From: Thiotrichaceae bacterium | Lineage (GTDB): Bacteria > Pseudomonadota > Gammaproteobacteria > Beggiatoales > Beggiatoaceae | NCBI GenBank assembly: GCA_028688145.1 | Contig: JAQTYU010000001.1 | Coordinates: 640,284-704,283, forward strand | DNA: 64,000 nucleotides | Direction of reading: 5' to 3' | Shown here: in pieces, positions 7,796 through 17,989 of the stretch | How positions within the stretch are numbered: position 1 is the stretch's first letter | How the letters are laid out: each line of letters begins with the position of its first letter | The notes under the pieces: model-generated | What the model was told of the DNA's origin: nothing | Seen by the model: only the letters and a program-made list of their open reading frames with translations | The model's database searches: none | Made by a program: the position numbers and the translations under genes

Positions 7796-9259
7796 TTACA
7801 AAGGATTGCCCTTCGCATCTACTGCATTCAATTGCAAGCCATCAACGCCACCGTCCCGATTTTCAGGAATCCATGCCGCCAAACAGCTACGATCTTTCAC
7901 GCAAGGGTCTGTCAAACTGCGTAAAAAATCAGCCAGTTGGGTAACTTGGAGATCGCTCAAATTAACAGGCGTTAATTTCGACACGCCTCTGCTTTGCAAA
8001 GATTTAAATTGCGCTAAAGCTGCCTGCGTATTGGCAACGGCATTATTGTGCTGCACATAACTATCTAAATTACTCAAGCTGAAATCATAGGCTGCCACTG
8101 CCGCTTCAGGATTGGCATTGTGGCGAATGGTGTCTTCCAAGGATTTATACGCGCCATCGTGCCCATAAGGACCTGTGACTTCCACATTAATCAAACTTAA
8201 AGTACGGAAAGCATACTTATCATCCGCTTGCTTGCTTTCACGATAACGTCCGAAATCATCATCTAAAGTGACACCATCAGCTTTGCCGCGCCCAATTTGC
8301 GGAATTGCCAAAACGTGAAATTTTTCATCGGTGAAGAAATCGCCAGTATGGCAACTGTTACAACCCGCGCCGCCTTGTGCAACGGAGGTGAAAAATAAAG
8401 TCGCGCCTTGTTTTGCAGAATCACTTAGAGCTGTACGGTCGCCTTCAATATAACGTTTCCACGGCGTATTAATAAACACTTGTGAACGTTCATACGCGCC
8501 AAGAGCCTCCGCAATACGGGCATAACTCAGGGTTGAATCGCCAAAGACGCGCTCGAATTCTGTGCCCCAAGTATTGGGGATAGCTTGATCGCTCAAGCGT
8601 TTGACCAAGGCAGTGCGCACGGCTTCATTGCTTTGATTGAGTTCAAATATATAACCGCGCATTTCCTCAATCGAAGTCGAAGGAAAGCGGGATTGGGTTG
8701 CTGCTAAATTTGTGCCCGCCAAGGGATCGGCAATGCCAAATAAACTATCAGGGGTACGAATGCCCTTGCCATCATCGCCATTGGCTTTAGCGGTTTTGCC
8801 TAAACTTTCGGTGCGCCCATCGAGAAATAGTGTGTTATCCCACATCCCAATATTAAACGTGCTCGGCGCATTGCGCGGCACATTGGGCCCGCCATCATAA
8901 TGATCAGCATTGCTAAACTGCATCCGCCCAGGTCCGAGCTGATCAGGATTTGCCGCCATCACGCCCGTTGGCAAGGGCAAACCATCGCCACCGCCTAAAC
9001 TGGGATGGTGACAACTCACACAAGCTGAATCCTTGTCGCCGCCCAAGGCTTTGCTAAAAAATAATTTTTTGCCCAATTGTGCCAAGGGTGTATTAATGCT
9101 GGGCAAATTGCGCCCACGACTGGGATCGCCTGTTAAATTTTGCTGAGAAATGAGGCTTTGTAACTGATTGTCAAGATCGACGCTGTCTGACTGATTACAA
9201 GCCGCCAAGCTACCAATTGCGAGTAGGATGGCTAAACGCAGAGAGTTTTGCTGAAACAT
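7796..9259 (-). CDS. Di-haem cytochrome c peroxidase (CcpA/MauG family), lipoprotein
   Basis: 487 residues. A lipoprotein signal ends in LAAC (Cys21), placing it in the periplasm anchored to a membrane. Two haem-binding CxxCH motifs are seen: CVSCH at residues 80-84 and CNSCH at 300-304, with the family segments NAPSTFNIGMW and YGHDGAYKSLEDT. It is longer than classical bacterial peroxidases (about 330-350), so it may belong to the larger MauG-like branch that oxidises other substrates. Its start lies 13 bases after the HPt gene stop, with AAAGG as a modest ribosome site, so it is probably in one operon with the histidine kinase and HPt genes. Confidence 0.9.
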   Translation of the reverse strand: MFQQNSLRLAILLAIGSLAACNQSDSVDLDNQLQSLISQQNLTGDPSRGRNLPSINTPLAQLGKKLFFSKALGGDKDSACVSCHHPSLGGGDGLPLPTGVMAANPDQLGPGRMQFSNADHYDGGPNVPRNAPSTFNIGMWDNTLFLDGRTESLGKTAKANGDDGKGIRTPDSLFGIADPLAGTNLAATQSRFPSTSIEEMRGYIFELNQSNEAVRTALVKRLSDQAIPNTWGTEFERVFGDSTLSYARIAEALGAYERSQVFINTPWKRYIEGDRTALSDSAKQGATLFFTSVAQGGAGCNSCHTGDFFTDEKFHVLAIPQIGRGKADGVTLDDDFGRYRESKQADDKYAFRTLSLINVEVTGPYGHDGAYKSLEDTIRHNANPEAAVAAYDFSLSNLDSYVQHNNAVANTQAALAQFKSLQSRGVSKLTPVNLSDLQVTQLADFLRSLTDPCVKDRSCLAAWIPENRDGGVDGLQLNAVDAKGNPL

Positions 9260-9272
9260 GATTTAGAAACCT

Positions 9273-9638
9273 TTAATAACCCATTATTTCTACACGGGTG
9301 TGTGCATAACATACCGTGAGAGCCTGAAATAATCTTAGCATTTTTTCATGTTGCTGGCATTTACATTGTTCTTGGACAAGTCCGCTGAGTTTAGCCAATT
9401 GTGACGCGCCGAAACTTGCCGCCGTGCCTTTGAGCTGATGGGCAAGCCGTTCTAATTCTGCCAGGTCATTGAGCGTAGCAGCCAAACACATTTGTTCCAG
9501 CAATTGTGCACTGTGTTCCAGAAAAAAATCCCGCAACTCCAGCCACGCCGCAGGACTTTGCTGAGTGCTTAAACTTTTCCAGCGATTGACTGTGAGGCTG
9601 TCAACTAAAATCTCTTCAGAAAGGTCTGGATTATTCAA
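9273..9638 (-). CDS. Histidine phosphotransfer (HPt) domain protein
   Basis: 121 residues that are essentially one HPt domain: the phosphorylated histidine sits in AHQLKGTAASFGA (about residue 67), surrounded by the usual helical bundle. The start is a TTG that overlaps the stop of the hybrid kinase gene by eight bases; GGAG seven bases upstream supports this start. It almost certainly receives phosphate from the receiver domains of the kinase encoded immediately upstream and passes it to a response regulator encoded elsewhere. Confidence 0.9.
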   Translation of the reverse strand: MNNPDLSEEILVDSLTVNRWKSLSTQQSPAAWLELRDFFLEHSAQLLEQMCLAATLNDLAELERLAHQLKGTAASFGASQLAKLSGLVQEQCKCQQHEKMLRLFQALTVCYAHTRVEIMGY

Positions 9639-12600
9639 CAGAACTCCAACGTTGTAGCACTCGCTCGAAATCTTGGAGCTTCACGGGCTTGCTTAAATAA
9701 TCGTCCATGCCCGCAGCTTGACAACGTTGTGCATCGCCTTCCATCGCATTGGCGGTGAGTGCAACAATGGGAATATGTCCTGTTTCCATTTTCCGAATTT
9801 CGCGGGTGGCTTCAAAACCATCCATTTCAGGCATTTGGCAATCCATAAATACCAATTCAAAATTGTGGGGCTGTTGCAGCTTGGCAACGGCTTCTTTACC
9901 GTTATTTGCCAGCGTGACTTCACAATTGAGCTTTTTCAACATAATATCCGCCACTTTTTGATTGACGGCATTGTCTTCGACTAACAGAATTTTGCGTGTG
10001 TTCATAAAAGGTGAAATCTGTGGGGTGGAGGTCAAGGATAAGGGGGTTTGATTGGGCTTTTGCGCTAGGCTGTCGATAACTGCGTTTAATAAATGGCGTT
10101 GGCTAATCGGTTTAGGCAGTGAATATTGTACTTGTTGTGCACAACTGGTTTTAATCGAGAGGCTGATTGTGGTCAACACTAAAATCGTCAATTCACTCAA
10201 GGCGGCATCTGAACGCAAAGCCGTGACTAATTCTGCACCATTCATGCCCGGCATTTGGGAATCAATTATAGCAAGTTTATAAGGTTTACCCTGTTCTAAA
10301 GCGCGGCGAATTAAATGGAGTGCAACCCGTCCATCGCCAATGGCTTCAGCGTGCATTCCCCATTGCTGTAAGTAGGAGACTAATAGTAAACGTTGTGTCG
10401 GATTGTCGTCGACTACCAACACTTTTATCCCTGCTAAACAATGGTGATCTGGCAATGCTAGACTAGAGTGCTCAGCTTTGGCAAGTGGTAAACTGAACCA
10501 GAAACTGCTGCCCTTGCCATACTCGCTTTCAAAACCAATCTCGCCTCCAAATAAATGCACCAAACGTTCAACAATCACTAGCCCCAAACCTGTGCCGCCA
10601 TAACGCCGCGTGGTGGAACTGTCCGCTTGGGTGAAGGCTTGAAATAAAAATTCGCGCTGCTCTGCACTAACTCCAATACCCGTATCGCTGATTTCAAAGT
10701 GTAAGCGATATTGATCGCAGGTTTCTGAGAGACGGCGCAGTCTCAGCCGAATCTCGCCATGCTCGGTAAATTTAAGCGCGTTGCCCAATAAGTTAATTAA
10801 AATTTGTCGAATTCGTCCCGAATCCGCACAGACTTGTTGCGCGAGAAAATCGAGTTGATAAATTAATTCTAGCTGTTTTTTATCTGCAACCGCAGCGAAT
10901 AGCCCAATCACTTCTTCAATAACACTGTGTAAATCAAAGGGCACTTTTTCTAAAACCAACTTGCCTGCCTCAATTTTTGAAAAATCTAAAATATCATTGA
11001 TGAGGGTCAGTAAACCTTCGCCTGAACTGCGTAAGGTTTGGACATAATCGCGTTGTTGGTGGCTAAGTTCGGTGTGCAATAATAAATCTGTCATGCCAAT
11101 TACGCCATTCATCGGGGTGCGAATTTCATGGCTCATGGTGGCTAAAAACGCGCTTTTGGCTTGGTTGGCAGCTTCCGCCGCATCTTTGGATTGTTGCAAT
11201 TCATCCATAAAACGCTTACGTTCACTAATGTCACGAATAATAGCAAACAATAAAGTTTCTTCTCCAAATTGCACACAAGTGATGCTGACCTCAATATCTA
11301 ATAACGCGCCTGATTTATGTTGCACACGGCGTTCAAAACAATCCGAGCCTTTGCGGATAACTTCTTTAATCGTTGCCGCACTTTCTTCAAACGTACGCGC
11401 AATTAAATAACGCAACACCGCTGTTCCGAGTAATTCCTCTACCGTATAACCCAACAATTGACACAAAGCCCGATTCACTTCTTGCAACACACCTTTACAA
11501 GTAATCAGGGCGATGCCGTCCACCGAGCTTTCTAAAATCAATTGATTGCGTTGTAAGGCTTGTTGCAACTTGGCTTCTGCTTGTTGACGCACCAATGCGC
11601 CCCGCAAACTGTCACCAATCATTTGTAGCATGGTGATGTGATTTTGCGACCAAATTCGTCCGCGCTGACAATCATCCATACCGATAAAGCCCCAAAACTC
11701 TTCATTTACATACAACGGTACAACCAAAAATGAACGGGTGCGATGTGGTTTGAGCAGGGCTTGTAAGTGTGGAGATAAATCTTCAAGCACTGCTTGCACG
11801 GGCTGGTGTTCAAGCAAATGCTCATACCAATTTTCAAGCAAGGTGCGATAGGGAATGTTCTGTAAGCTGAGATTGTCGCGCAAAATACCGTTATAGCGCA
11901 GACTCCATTTAAGATGTTGACTGCACAATAATTCACCCGTATCAGGATCAACACTGTTTTGAAAAATATAAACCCGATCTGCGCCTGTCGCTTTGCCCAC
12001 CAGTTCCAAAACTTGGCTATTGGCAAGTTGCTGATCCGTGCCTGTGAGTAAGGTTTGTGTGGCTTTTGCGACGGCTTGAAACAGTTTATCGCGGGCTTTT
12101 AAGGCTTGTTCATTGCGTTTCAGTTCGGTGATGTCTACGGTGCAACCAATAATAAACGCATTGCCCAACGGGTCGGTATATAAGCTTTTCTTATTTAAAC
12201 CCGTGCGCACGCCTTCTGCGGTGGTGTATTCAATTTCAGCATCATTGCTCTCGCCTGTGGTAAAAGTGAGATCATCGCTATCCCAGAAAACTTTCACTTG
12301 TTCGGGGGGATAAAATGCCGCGTCAGTTTCGCCTAACAGCGTTTCATGATCTTTACCGATGCTTTCACAAAAGGCATTATTTAATAAGACATAGCGATGT
12401 TGCCGGTCTTTAACAAACACTAACATTGGGATATTGTTAATAATTTTATCGAGAAATTCTTTGGTAGCTTGCAGATTTTGTTCTGCAATTTTCTTTTCGG
12501 TCACATCGGTGTGGATGCCCACCATACGATAGGCTTTGCCATTGCTGTTATAAACTAAAGTGCCGCGTGACAAAACCCAGAGATAACTCCCATTGCGGTG

Positions 12601-13590
12601 GCGCATCCGATGCGTACTTTCGTAGTTTGCCGCCTTGCCTTCGATATAATCATAATTTTTTTGTAACACACGGATGCGTTCATCAGGGTGTAGCAGGTCA
12701 ACAAAAGTTTGAATCGAGGAAACTAATTCATGCTCGGTATATCCCAACATGGTTTTCCAACGCGGCGCATAATACACTTCATTGGTGTCGATATTCCAAT
12801 CCCACAGCCCATCATTTGCCCCACGCATCGCCAACTCAAAACGCTCTTCGCGCTCGCGCAGCATGTTTTCAATTTGTTTTTGCTGGGTAATATCCTGCAT
12901 CATCCCCATATATTGCAGTTCTTCGTCATCAGTCATAGAAAACTGGGTAACGCTTAATTGCATCCATAATATATTGTTATTCTTGGTAATATAGCGTTTT
13001 TCGAGTTGGTAATTATCAATTTTCCCCGTAACCAATGAACGAAAGTATGCACCTGTCCATTCTTTATCTTCAGGATGGGTAAAGTCTGCAACCTGCATTT
13101 GCAGTAATTCAGCTTCACTGTAACCGAACATTTTCACCATGGCAGGATTCACTACCAAGGGATAACCCTGTGGGCTGACGATTAAGATCGCCATCGGGCT
13201 TTTTTCAAATAATTTATGATAGCGTTTTGCGTCTGTAAAAATACTGGGTTCGGTATGGAAAGGCGTTGCCACCGCAAAAAAACCTTGGGCTGCCGCATCA
13301 AAGCTAAACTCCCAAGTCACCCATTGATAGCTGCCATTATGACAACGATAACGATTGGATATTTTTAAATTTTTACCAAACAATAAACTACTCAAGACTT
13401 GTTGAGTCGCGTTTAAGTCTTCGGGGTGAATTAAACTCTCATAAGCACAATTTTGTAGTTGTTCGGGACTAAAACCAAAGGTTTCAGCAAGTTTTTGACT
13501 GATTTGCTGAATAAATCCATCTTTATCAACAAAACAAAGCTGTACGCTAGACAGAAAAAATAAGCTAGAAAGAGAAAATGTCGTCATCAC
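9631..13590 (-). CDS. Hybrid sensor histidine kinase with five PAS, one GAF and two receiver domains
   Basis: 1319 residues, without clear membrane helices, so probably cytosolic. Approximate domain order: PAS (10-115), PAS (124-240), PAS (245-375), PAS (378-495), GAF (500-660), PAS (675-795), HisKA with the phospho-histidine in [11 protein letters not shown] (about 820), HATPase with NALKFTE, DTGIG and GGTGLGL boxes (880-1040), receiver 1 with Asp in [11 protein letters not shown] (about 1109) and receiver 2 with Asp in [11 protein letters not shown] (about 1249). This is a BarA/TorS-like phosphorelay architecture split so that the HPt module is the next gene. Redox or ligand sensing by the PAS/GAF array is likely but the signal is unknown. 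Confidence 0.95.
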   Translation of the reverse strand: MMTTFSLSSLFFLSSVQLCFVDKDGFIQQISQKLAETFGFSPEQLQNCAYESLIHPEDLNATQQVLSSLLFGKNLKISNRYRCHNGSYQWVTWEFSFDAAAQGFFAVATPFHTEPSIFTDAKRYHKLFEKSPMAILIVSPQGYPLVVNPAMVKMFGYSEAELLQMQVADFTHPEDKEWTGAYFRSLVTGKIDNYQLEKRYITKNNNILWMQLSVTQFSMTDDEELQYMGMMQDITQQKQIENMLREREERFELAMRGANDGLWDWNIDTNEVYYAPRWKTMLGYTEHELVSSIQTFVDLLHPDERIRVLQKNYDYIEGKAANYESTHRMRHRNGSYLWVLSRGTLVYNSNGKAYRMVGIHTDVTEKKIAEQNLQATKEFLDKIINNIPMLVFVKDRQHRYVLLNNAFCESIGKDHETLLGETDAAFYPPEQVKVFWDSDDLTFTTGESNDAEIEYTTAEGVRTGLNKKSLYTDPLGNAFIIGCTVDITELKRNEQALKARDKLFQAVAKATQTLLTGTDQQLANSQVLELVGKATGADRVYIFQNSVDPDTGELLCSQHLKWSLRYNGILRDNLSLQNIPYRTLLENWYEHLLEHQPVQAVLEDLSPHLQALLKPHRTRSFLVVPLYVNEEFWGFIGMDDCQRGRIWSQNHITMLQMIGDSLRGALVRQQAEAKLQQALQRNQLILESSVDGIALITCKGVLQEVNRALCQLLGYTVEELLGTAVLRYLIARTFEESAATIKEVIRKGSDCFERRVQHKSGALLDIEVSITCVQFGEETLLFAIIRDISERKRFMDELQQSKDAAEAANQAKSAFLATMSHEIRTPMNGVIGMTDLLLHTELSHQQRDYVQTLRSSGEGLLTLINDILDFSKIEAGKLVLEKVPFDLHSVIEEVIGLFAAVADKKQLELIYQLDFLAQQVCADSGRIRQILINLLGNALKFTEHGEIRLRLRRLSETCDQYRLHFEISDTGIGVSAEQREFLFQAFTQADSSTTRRYGGTGLGLVIVERLVHLFGGEIGFESEYGKGSSFWFSLPLAKAEHSSLALPDHHCLAGIKVLVVDDNPTQRLLLVSYLQQWGMHAEAIGDGRVALHLIRRALEQGKPYKLAIIDSQMPGMNGAELVTALRSDAALSELTILVLTTISLSIKTSCAQQVQYSLPKPISQRHLLNAVIDSLAQKPNQTPLSLTSTPQISPFMNTRKILLVEDNAVNQKVADIMLKKLNCEVTLANNGKEAVAKLQQPHNFELVFMDCQMPEMDGFEATREIRKMETGHIPIVALTANAMEGDAQRCQAAGMDDYLSKPVKLQDFERVLQRWSSVE

Positions 13591-13939
13591 ATATTATGGT
13601 CTGAAAGTTATAAAGAGTGAAATTAAAGGGATAAATCGGCGTGTTTTCAAACAAGCTCGGGTATAGATTTCGAGATGACATTTTGTGTTTTATCGTCATG
13701 CAAGAATAATACTAGATTTCAGTAAATAATTAGTTTCATAAACTATTTTGAAGCATTTTGCCAGAAATGTGTGACGAATGTTAGCGTATTTAGGCATCTT
13801 GCTGTTTATAGTAATAGAATTACCTGTTGAAATTTTCGTGCCCGCCTTCATTGTGCCCAAGTGCTTAATCGCCATTTGAGCAATGGTGTTATGCTAGCGC
13901 ATTATTTCCATAATTTATCCTCACGAGGAGAATCCAGCG
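13591..13939. other. Divergent intergenic region between hybrid kinase and M16 protease genes
   Basis: Holds the upstream regions of both operons. The M16 gene has a strong ribosome site (CACGAGGAG, nine bases before its ATG). I cannot identify a convincing promoter pair, repeat or RNA here. Confidence 0.4.
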
Positions 13940-15331
13940 ATGAGCTGTTCACGCATATTACCCCGATTATTAGGATTGTGTTTATTGCAATCCCCGCTGG
14001 TGTTTGCGGCGGCGGGAGAAGTCCACGAATTCAAATTAGACAACGGCTTGCAACTTTTGGTGAAAGAAGATCACCGCGCCCCGATTGTCACCAGCCAAGT
14101 ATGGTACAAAGTCGGTTCGAGTTATGAAACCGAAGGCAAAACGGGCTTGTCCCACATGCTCGAACATTTAATGTTCAAAGGCACACCCAGCCATCCGCAA
14201 GGCGAATTTTCGCGCATCATGGCGGCAAATGGCGCAACTGAAAATGCGTTTACTTCACAAGATTACACTGCGTATTTTCAAAATATTGCCAACGACCGCT
14301 TAGAAACTAGCTTTGAATTGGAAGCAGATCGGATGCGGAATTTATTGCTCGACGAGGCAGAATTTAAAAAAGAACGCCAAGTGGTGAGCGAAGAACGTCG
14401 TAGCCGCACTGAAGACAATCCCGGCGGCGTATTAAGTGAACAATTCCATGCCGCGGCTTATCAAACCAATCCTTATCATAATCCCGTCATCGGTTGGATG
14501 AGCGATATTCAGCATTACGAAATTGGCGATTTAAAAGCGTGGTATTCGCATTGGTACGCGCCAAACAATGCCACTGTGGTGGTGGCGGGCGATGTCGATC
14601 CCAAAGCCGTGCTCGAATTGGCAAAAAAACATTTTGGCAAATTGTCCCCCAGCGAAATTAAAGCCACATCGGTACGCCCCGAAGTTAAGCAATTGGGAAT
14701 GAAGCGCATTCTGGTGAAAGTGCCCGCCAAACAGCCGCAATTGATGATGGGGTATAAAACCCCCGTGTTGAAAGGCAGCGCGCCTGAGCAATTGCCCGAT
14801 ATTTACGCGCTGGAATTATTAGCCGCAGTGTTAGACGGTGGCAGCAGTGCGCGGCTGACTAAAAATCTGATTCGGGGTCAAGAAATTGCGGTGGAAGTTG
14901 GCGCGGGTTATACGGGTTTTGAACGCTTAGAAACCTTGTTCACCTTTGCAGGCGTACCTACGCAAGCGCACAGTTTGGATGATTTAGAAAAAGCCATCGT
15001 CGGGCAAATCCAAGCGATTAAAGATAAAGGCGTAGAACAAGCTGAATTAACGCGGGCGAAAACTTTATTGCGGGCGGCGAAAGTGTATGAACGCGATTCT
15101 GTGTTTTACCAAGCCATGCAATTGGGCACGTTGGCGACGTTGGGTTTAGATTGGCGGTTAAGTGATAGCTATTTGAAAGAAATCGAAAAAGTGACTGCTG
15201 AACAAGTGCAAGCTGCCGCGCAAAAATATCTGGTTGAAGATCAGCTCACGGTCGCGCGCTTAGAGCCGCAGCCTTTGGGCGCAAATCAACGTATTACCGA
15301 AGATCAACCGCATACGGGAGCGATTCGATGA
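13940..15331 (+). CDS. M16 family zinc metalloprotease, catalytic partner
   Basis: 463 residues with a signal peptide (cleavage after VFAA, about residue 24). The inverted zinc motif HxxEH is seen as H72-MLE-H76, with the downstream ELEADRM segment supplying the third ligand region. The segment RGQEIAVEVGAGYTG is in the second M16 half-domain. Members of this family degrade peptides in the periplasm and are often encoded in pairs with an inactive partner, as here: the stop codon overlaps the start of the next gene (ATGA). Promoter region lies in the divergent gap with the histidine kinase. Confidence 0.93.
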   Translation: MSCSRILPRLLGLCLLQSPLVFAAAGEVHEFKLDNGLQLLVKEDHRAPIVTSQVWYKVGSSYETEGKTGLSHMLEHLMFKGTPSHPQGEFSRIMAANGATENAFTSQDYTAYFQNIANDRLETSFELEADRMRNLLLDEAEFKKERQVVSEERRSRTEDNPGGVLSEQFHAAAYQTNPYHNPVIGWMSDIQHYEIGDLKAWYSHWYAPNNATVVVAGDVDPKAVLELAKKHFGKLSPSEIKATSVRPEVKQLGMKRILVKVPAKQPQLMMGYKTPVLKGSAPEQLPDIYALELLAAVLDGGSSARLTKNLIRGQEIAVEVGAGYTGFERLETLFTFAGVPTQAHSLDDLEKAIVGQIQAIKDKGVEQAELTRAKTLLRAAKVYERDSVFYQAMQLGTLATLGLDWRLSDSYLKEIEKVTAEQVQAAAQKYLVEDQLTVARLEPQPLGANQRITEDQPHTGAIR

Positions 15332-16680
15332 AATCCGCTGTTAAGAAATTAAGTATCTGTGTTTTAGTGTTTGCGTTTAGCCCTGCGAGTTGGGCGATTC
15401 CGCAAATTGAAGAATGGGAAACTGCCAACGGGGCGCGGGTGTTATTTGTTGCCGCACCTGAAATTCCGATGGTCGATGTGAAAGTGGTGTTTGACGCGGG
15501 CAGTGCACGCGATGGTGAAAAATCGGGGCTTGCGGCTTTAACCAATAATCTGCTCGACGAAGGCGCGGGCGATAAATCTGCGGATCAGATGGCGGAAAGT
15601 TTTGAAAATCTCGGGGCAACGGTGGGACATGCGGCGGATCGCGACATGGCGACCCTGAGTTTACGCAGTTTAAACGACCCCGCTTTATTGCAGCCTGCTT
15701 TAGAAAATTTGGCGTTGTCGTATTCGCAACCGCGTTTTGAAGCGGAAGCGTTTAAACGGGTGCAACAACAAACCCTTGCCATTATTGAACAAGCCGCGCA
15801 AACGCCGGGCAGTGTTGCCGCTCATGCGTTTTATCGAACGTTGTATGATAAACATCCTTATGCCAGCCCCGTGGAAGGCACGGCGAGTAGTGTAAGTGCC
15901 TTGACTCCTGAAGAAATCAAAACCTTTCACAAACATTATTACGTGGCAAAAAATGCAGTGATTGCGATTGTGGGCGCGTTGGATAAAACTCAAGCCGAAG
16001 CCCTTGCGAATACTTTGACCAAGCAATTGCCGATTGGTGAAGCGGCTTCTGCCTTGCCTGCGCCACAGGATTTAACTGCGCCGCAAACCGTACACATTCA
16101 GCATCCTTCAACACAAACTCATGTGTTATTAGGACAATTGGGGGTTTCGCGCCACGACCCTGATTATTTTCCCTTGTATGTGGGGAATTATGTGTTGGGC
16201 GGCGGTGGTTTTGTGTCGCGTTTGTTGAAGCAAGTGCGTGAAAAGCGCGGTTTAGCCTACAGTGCTGCCAGTTATTTTGCTTTCCAACAAGTGGCGGGAA
16301 CGTTTATCGCGAGTTTGCAAACCCGCAATGACCAAACCGCGCAGGCTCTGGAAGTGGCGCAGGGCGTGTTAAAAGATTTTGTGGAAAATGGTGCAACTGA
16401 GACTGAATTAAAAGCAGCAAAACAACATCTTATCGGCGGTTTCCCGATGAAAATCGACAGCAATCGGGAAATTTTGGAATATTTGGCGATGATTGGTTTT
16501 TACCGTATGCCTTTAGATCATCTGCAAAATTTCACCAAGAAAATTGATGCGGTGACTTTGGAACAAATCAAAACCGCGTATCAAAAGCGTTTCCATTTGG
16601 ACAAGTTTATTACTTTGACCGTGGGTAATGAAGAGAGTAAAGCGGTGGTGAAGTCGGAAGTTGAGAAGTCGGGGAAATAA
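15328..16680 (+). CDS. M16 family protein, non-catalytic partner
   Basis: 450 residues with a signal peptide (residues 1-23, ending SWA). The fold matches M16 peptidases, but the position of the HxxEH zinc site reads ALTNNLLDEG, so no metal site is formed. The glycine-rich segment LGGGGFVSRL and the RGLAYSA motif of the substrate-binding half are preserved. Such inactive subunits pair with the active one to enclose the substrate. Translationally coupled to the preceding gene by a four-base overlap. Confidence 0.92.
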   Translation: MKSAVKKLSICVLVFAFSPASWAIPQIEEWETANGARVLFVAAPEIPMVDVKVVFDAGSARDGEKSGLAALTNNLLDEGAGDKSADQMAESFENLGATVGHAADRDMATLSLRSLNDPALLQPALENLALSYSQPRFEAEAFKRVQQQTLAIIEQAAQTPGSVAAHAFYRTLYDKHPYASPVEGTASSVSALTPEEIKTFHKHYYVAKNAVIAIVGALDKTQAEALANTLTKQLPIGEAASALPAPQDLTAPQTVHIQHPSTQTHVLLGQLGVSRHDPDYFPLYVGNYVLGGGGFVSRLLKQVREKRGLAYSAASYFAFQQVAGTFIASLQTRNDQTAQALEVAQGVLKDFVENGATETELKAAKQHLIGGFPMKIDSNREILEYLAMIGFYRMPLDHLQNFTKKIDAVTLEQIKTAYQKRFHLDKFITLTVGNEESKAVVKSEVEKSGK

Positions 16681-16922
16681 TTAGAAACGGTCTGAACCAC
16701 AATTTGCACAATTACTATAATTTACGTAATTAAAAATAATTTTCTTATTTAATTATGGCAATTGTGTAAATTAAGCGAATTGTGGTTCAGACAATTTCAC
16801 CGCTTGCTGGTACAGGTTTGTAATCTGCACTGTAACGTTTCAGCTTGTTTTAACGTTCTCAAACGTTCTAGTCGGGGTTACAAATTCCGACCAGCTAGGT
16901 AGGAAATAATTACAAACTGGCA

Positions 16923-17005
16923 GTTCGTAGGGTGCATAAGGCGCAAGCCGTCATGCACCAGCGGTCATTACGGTGTATGACGCTACGCTTATACACCCTA
17001 CGAAC
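16923..17005. repeat. GTAGGGTGTATAAG-type palindromic repeat (copy 1)
   Basis: Ends GTTCGTAGGGTG and CACCCTACGAAC are inverted repeats, with the inner sequences resembling GCATAAGGCG and CGCTTATAC. Related copies are at 34001..34028, 42354..42385 and 58595..58700. Confidence 0.75.
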
Positions 17006-17134
17006 TACGTTATTTGCTCAACACCTTTTTTCGTTAGCATGTATCTTTTTTCAATAAACGCCTGTTCAATCAACTTGTTGAAAGCACAGTAATGTAGGGT
17101 GGGCAATGCCCACCCTACATTGCTAAATCCTGCC

Positions 17135-17170
17135 TAATTCGGATAATCCTGTAAATCCTGATTCAGACAA
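17135..17170. repeat. 36-bp inverted repeat, left copy flanking the sirtuin-tam pair
   Basis: This sequence, which ends with CCTGATTCAGACAA, is repeated without a mismatch in inverted orientation at 18812..18847, on the other side of the sirtuin and Tam genes. A third, partly diverged copy is at 18914..18957. Confidence 0.85.
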
Positions 17171-17172
17171 CC

Positions 17173-17919
17173 TCACCCCCAAACACATTCCACCAACGCA
17201 GGCAAAATTTCCCCCGAAGCCCCTTGCAGAGCAAAATCTGCCTGTTGCGTCAGTGCTGTCTTCTCTCGATTAATTTCAATCACCACCGCCTTATTCGCAT
17301 AAAGTGGCAAAGCCGCCGCAGGATAAACTTGGCTGGATGTGCCAATGCTGAAAAACACATCACAACTTTGTGCAAGTTGTTCAGCCTGTTGCAAAGCCTG
17401 AACGGGCAAATTTTCCCCAAACCACACCACATCAGGGCGATAATAATGATTGCAACTCGCACAGCGCGGTGGTTCGGTGTCAGAAAGCGTTAAACTGTCT
17501 AAATTTTGTTTTGTTAAATCAATAGTATGTGAGCAATGTTCACAACGAATTCGCGTAATATTTCCATGTAATTCAATTATCTGTTCACTGCCTGCACGTT
17601 GATGCAAACCATCCACATTTTGCGTAATCAGGTGAAAATTGGGCACATGCCGCGCCATTTGCACTAAAGCATAATGTCCTGCATTGGGCTGCGCTGCCAA
17701 AACTGTTTCCCGCCGCCAACTGTACCAATCCCACACCAATTTAGGATTACGTTTAAAGGCTTCAGGACTGGCTAATTCTGCGGGATTATAATGCGCCCAC
17801 AAACCTGTTTGTGCGTCCCGAAACGTGGGCACACCACTTTCTGCGGAAGTGCCCGCCCCAGTTAACACCACGATTTGACGGGCTTGTTTTAGTATTTCAA
17901 TCAACTTTGCAGAAAACAT
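17173..17919 (-). CDS. cobB: NAD-dependent protein deacylase, sirtuin (SIR2/CobB family)
   Basis: 248 residues, the usual bacterial sirtuin length. The NAD-binding motif GAGTSAESGVP (residues 21-31), the QNVDGLHQRAG motif and the catalytic His118 in ELHGN are present. Four zinc cysteines are at 126, 129, 153 and 156. Tyr66 and Arg69 form the YxxR pair that in class III sirtuins favours acidic acyl groups such as succinyl, so it could act on several acyl-lysines. Together with the Pat-type acetyltransferase at 58763 it could form a reversible protein acylation cycle. The gene stands next to tam in the same orientation. Confidence 0.94.
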   Translation of the reverse strand: MFSAKLIEILKQARQIVVLTGAGTSAESGVPTFRDAQTGLWAHYNPAELASPEAFKRNPKLVWDWYSWRRETVLAAQPNAGHYALVQMARHVPNFHLITQNVDGLHQRAGSEQIIELHGNITRIRCEHCSHTIDLTKQNLDSLTLSDTEPPRCASCNHYYRPDVVWFGENLPVQALQQAEQLAQSCDVFFSIGTSSQVYPAAALPLYANKAVVIEINREKTALTQQADFALQGASGEILPALVECVWG

Positions 17920-17989
17920 GCTTCAATCCTTAGGAAGAGCGACTTTAATCATAATATCTTATTTTTTAAACGCGCCCCTAAGAAAAAAC

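Larger units (their letters stand above)
16681..17172. repeat. Repeat island of stacked inverted repeats (492 bp)
   Basis: Five separate repeats follow one another: an inverted repeat with ends GTCTGAACCACAATT and its complement (about 16689-16791); an inverted repeat with ends GCTGGT...TTGTAA and TTACAA...ACCAGC (about 16804-16892); a GTTCGTAGGGTGCATAAG palindrome (16923-17005); a short hairpin GTAGGGTGGGCAATGCCC (about 17096-17121); and one arm of the 36-bp repeat (17135-17170). No reading frame is present. It sits between the convergent M16 and sirtuin genes. Confidence 0.75.

Noticed and set aside
16923-17121. A CRISPR array, suggested by several short repeats in a row
   Set aside because: The repeats are different palindromes, not regularly spaced identical units, and there are no cas genes.
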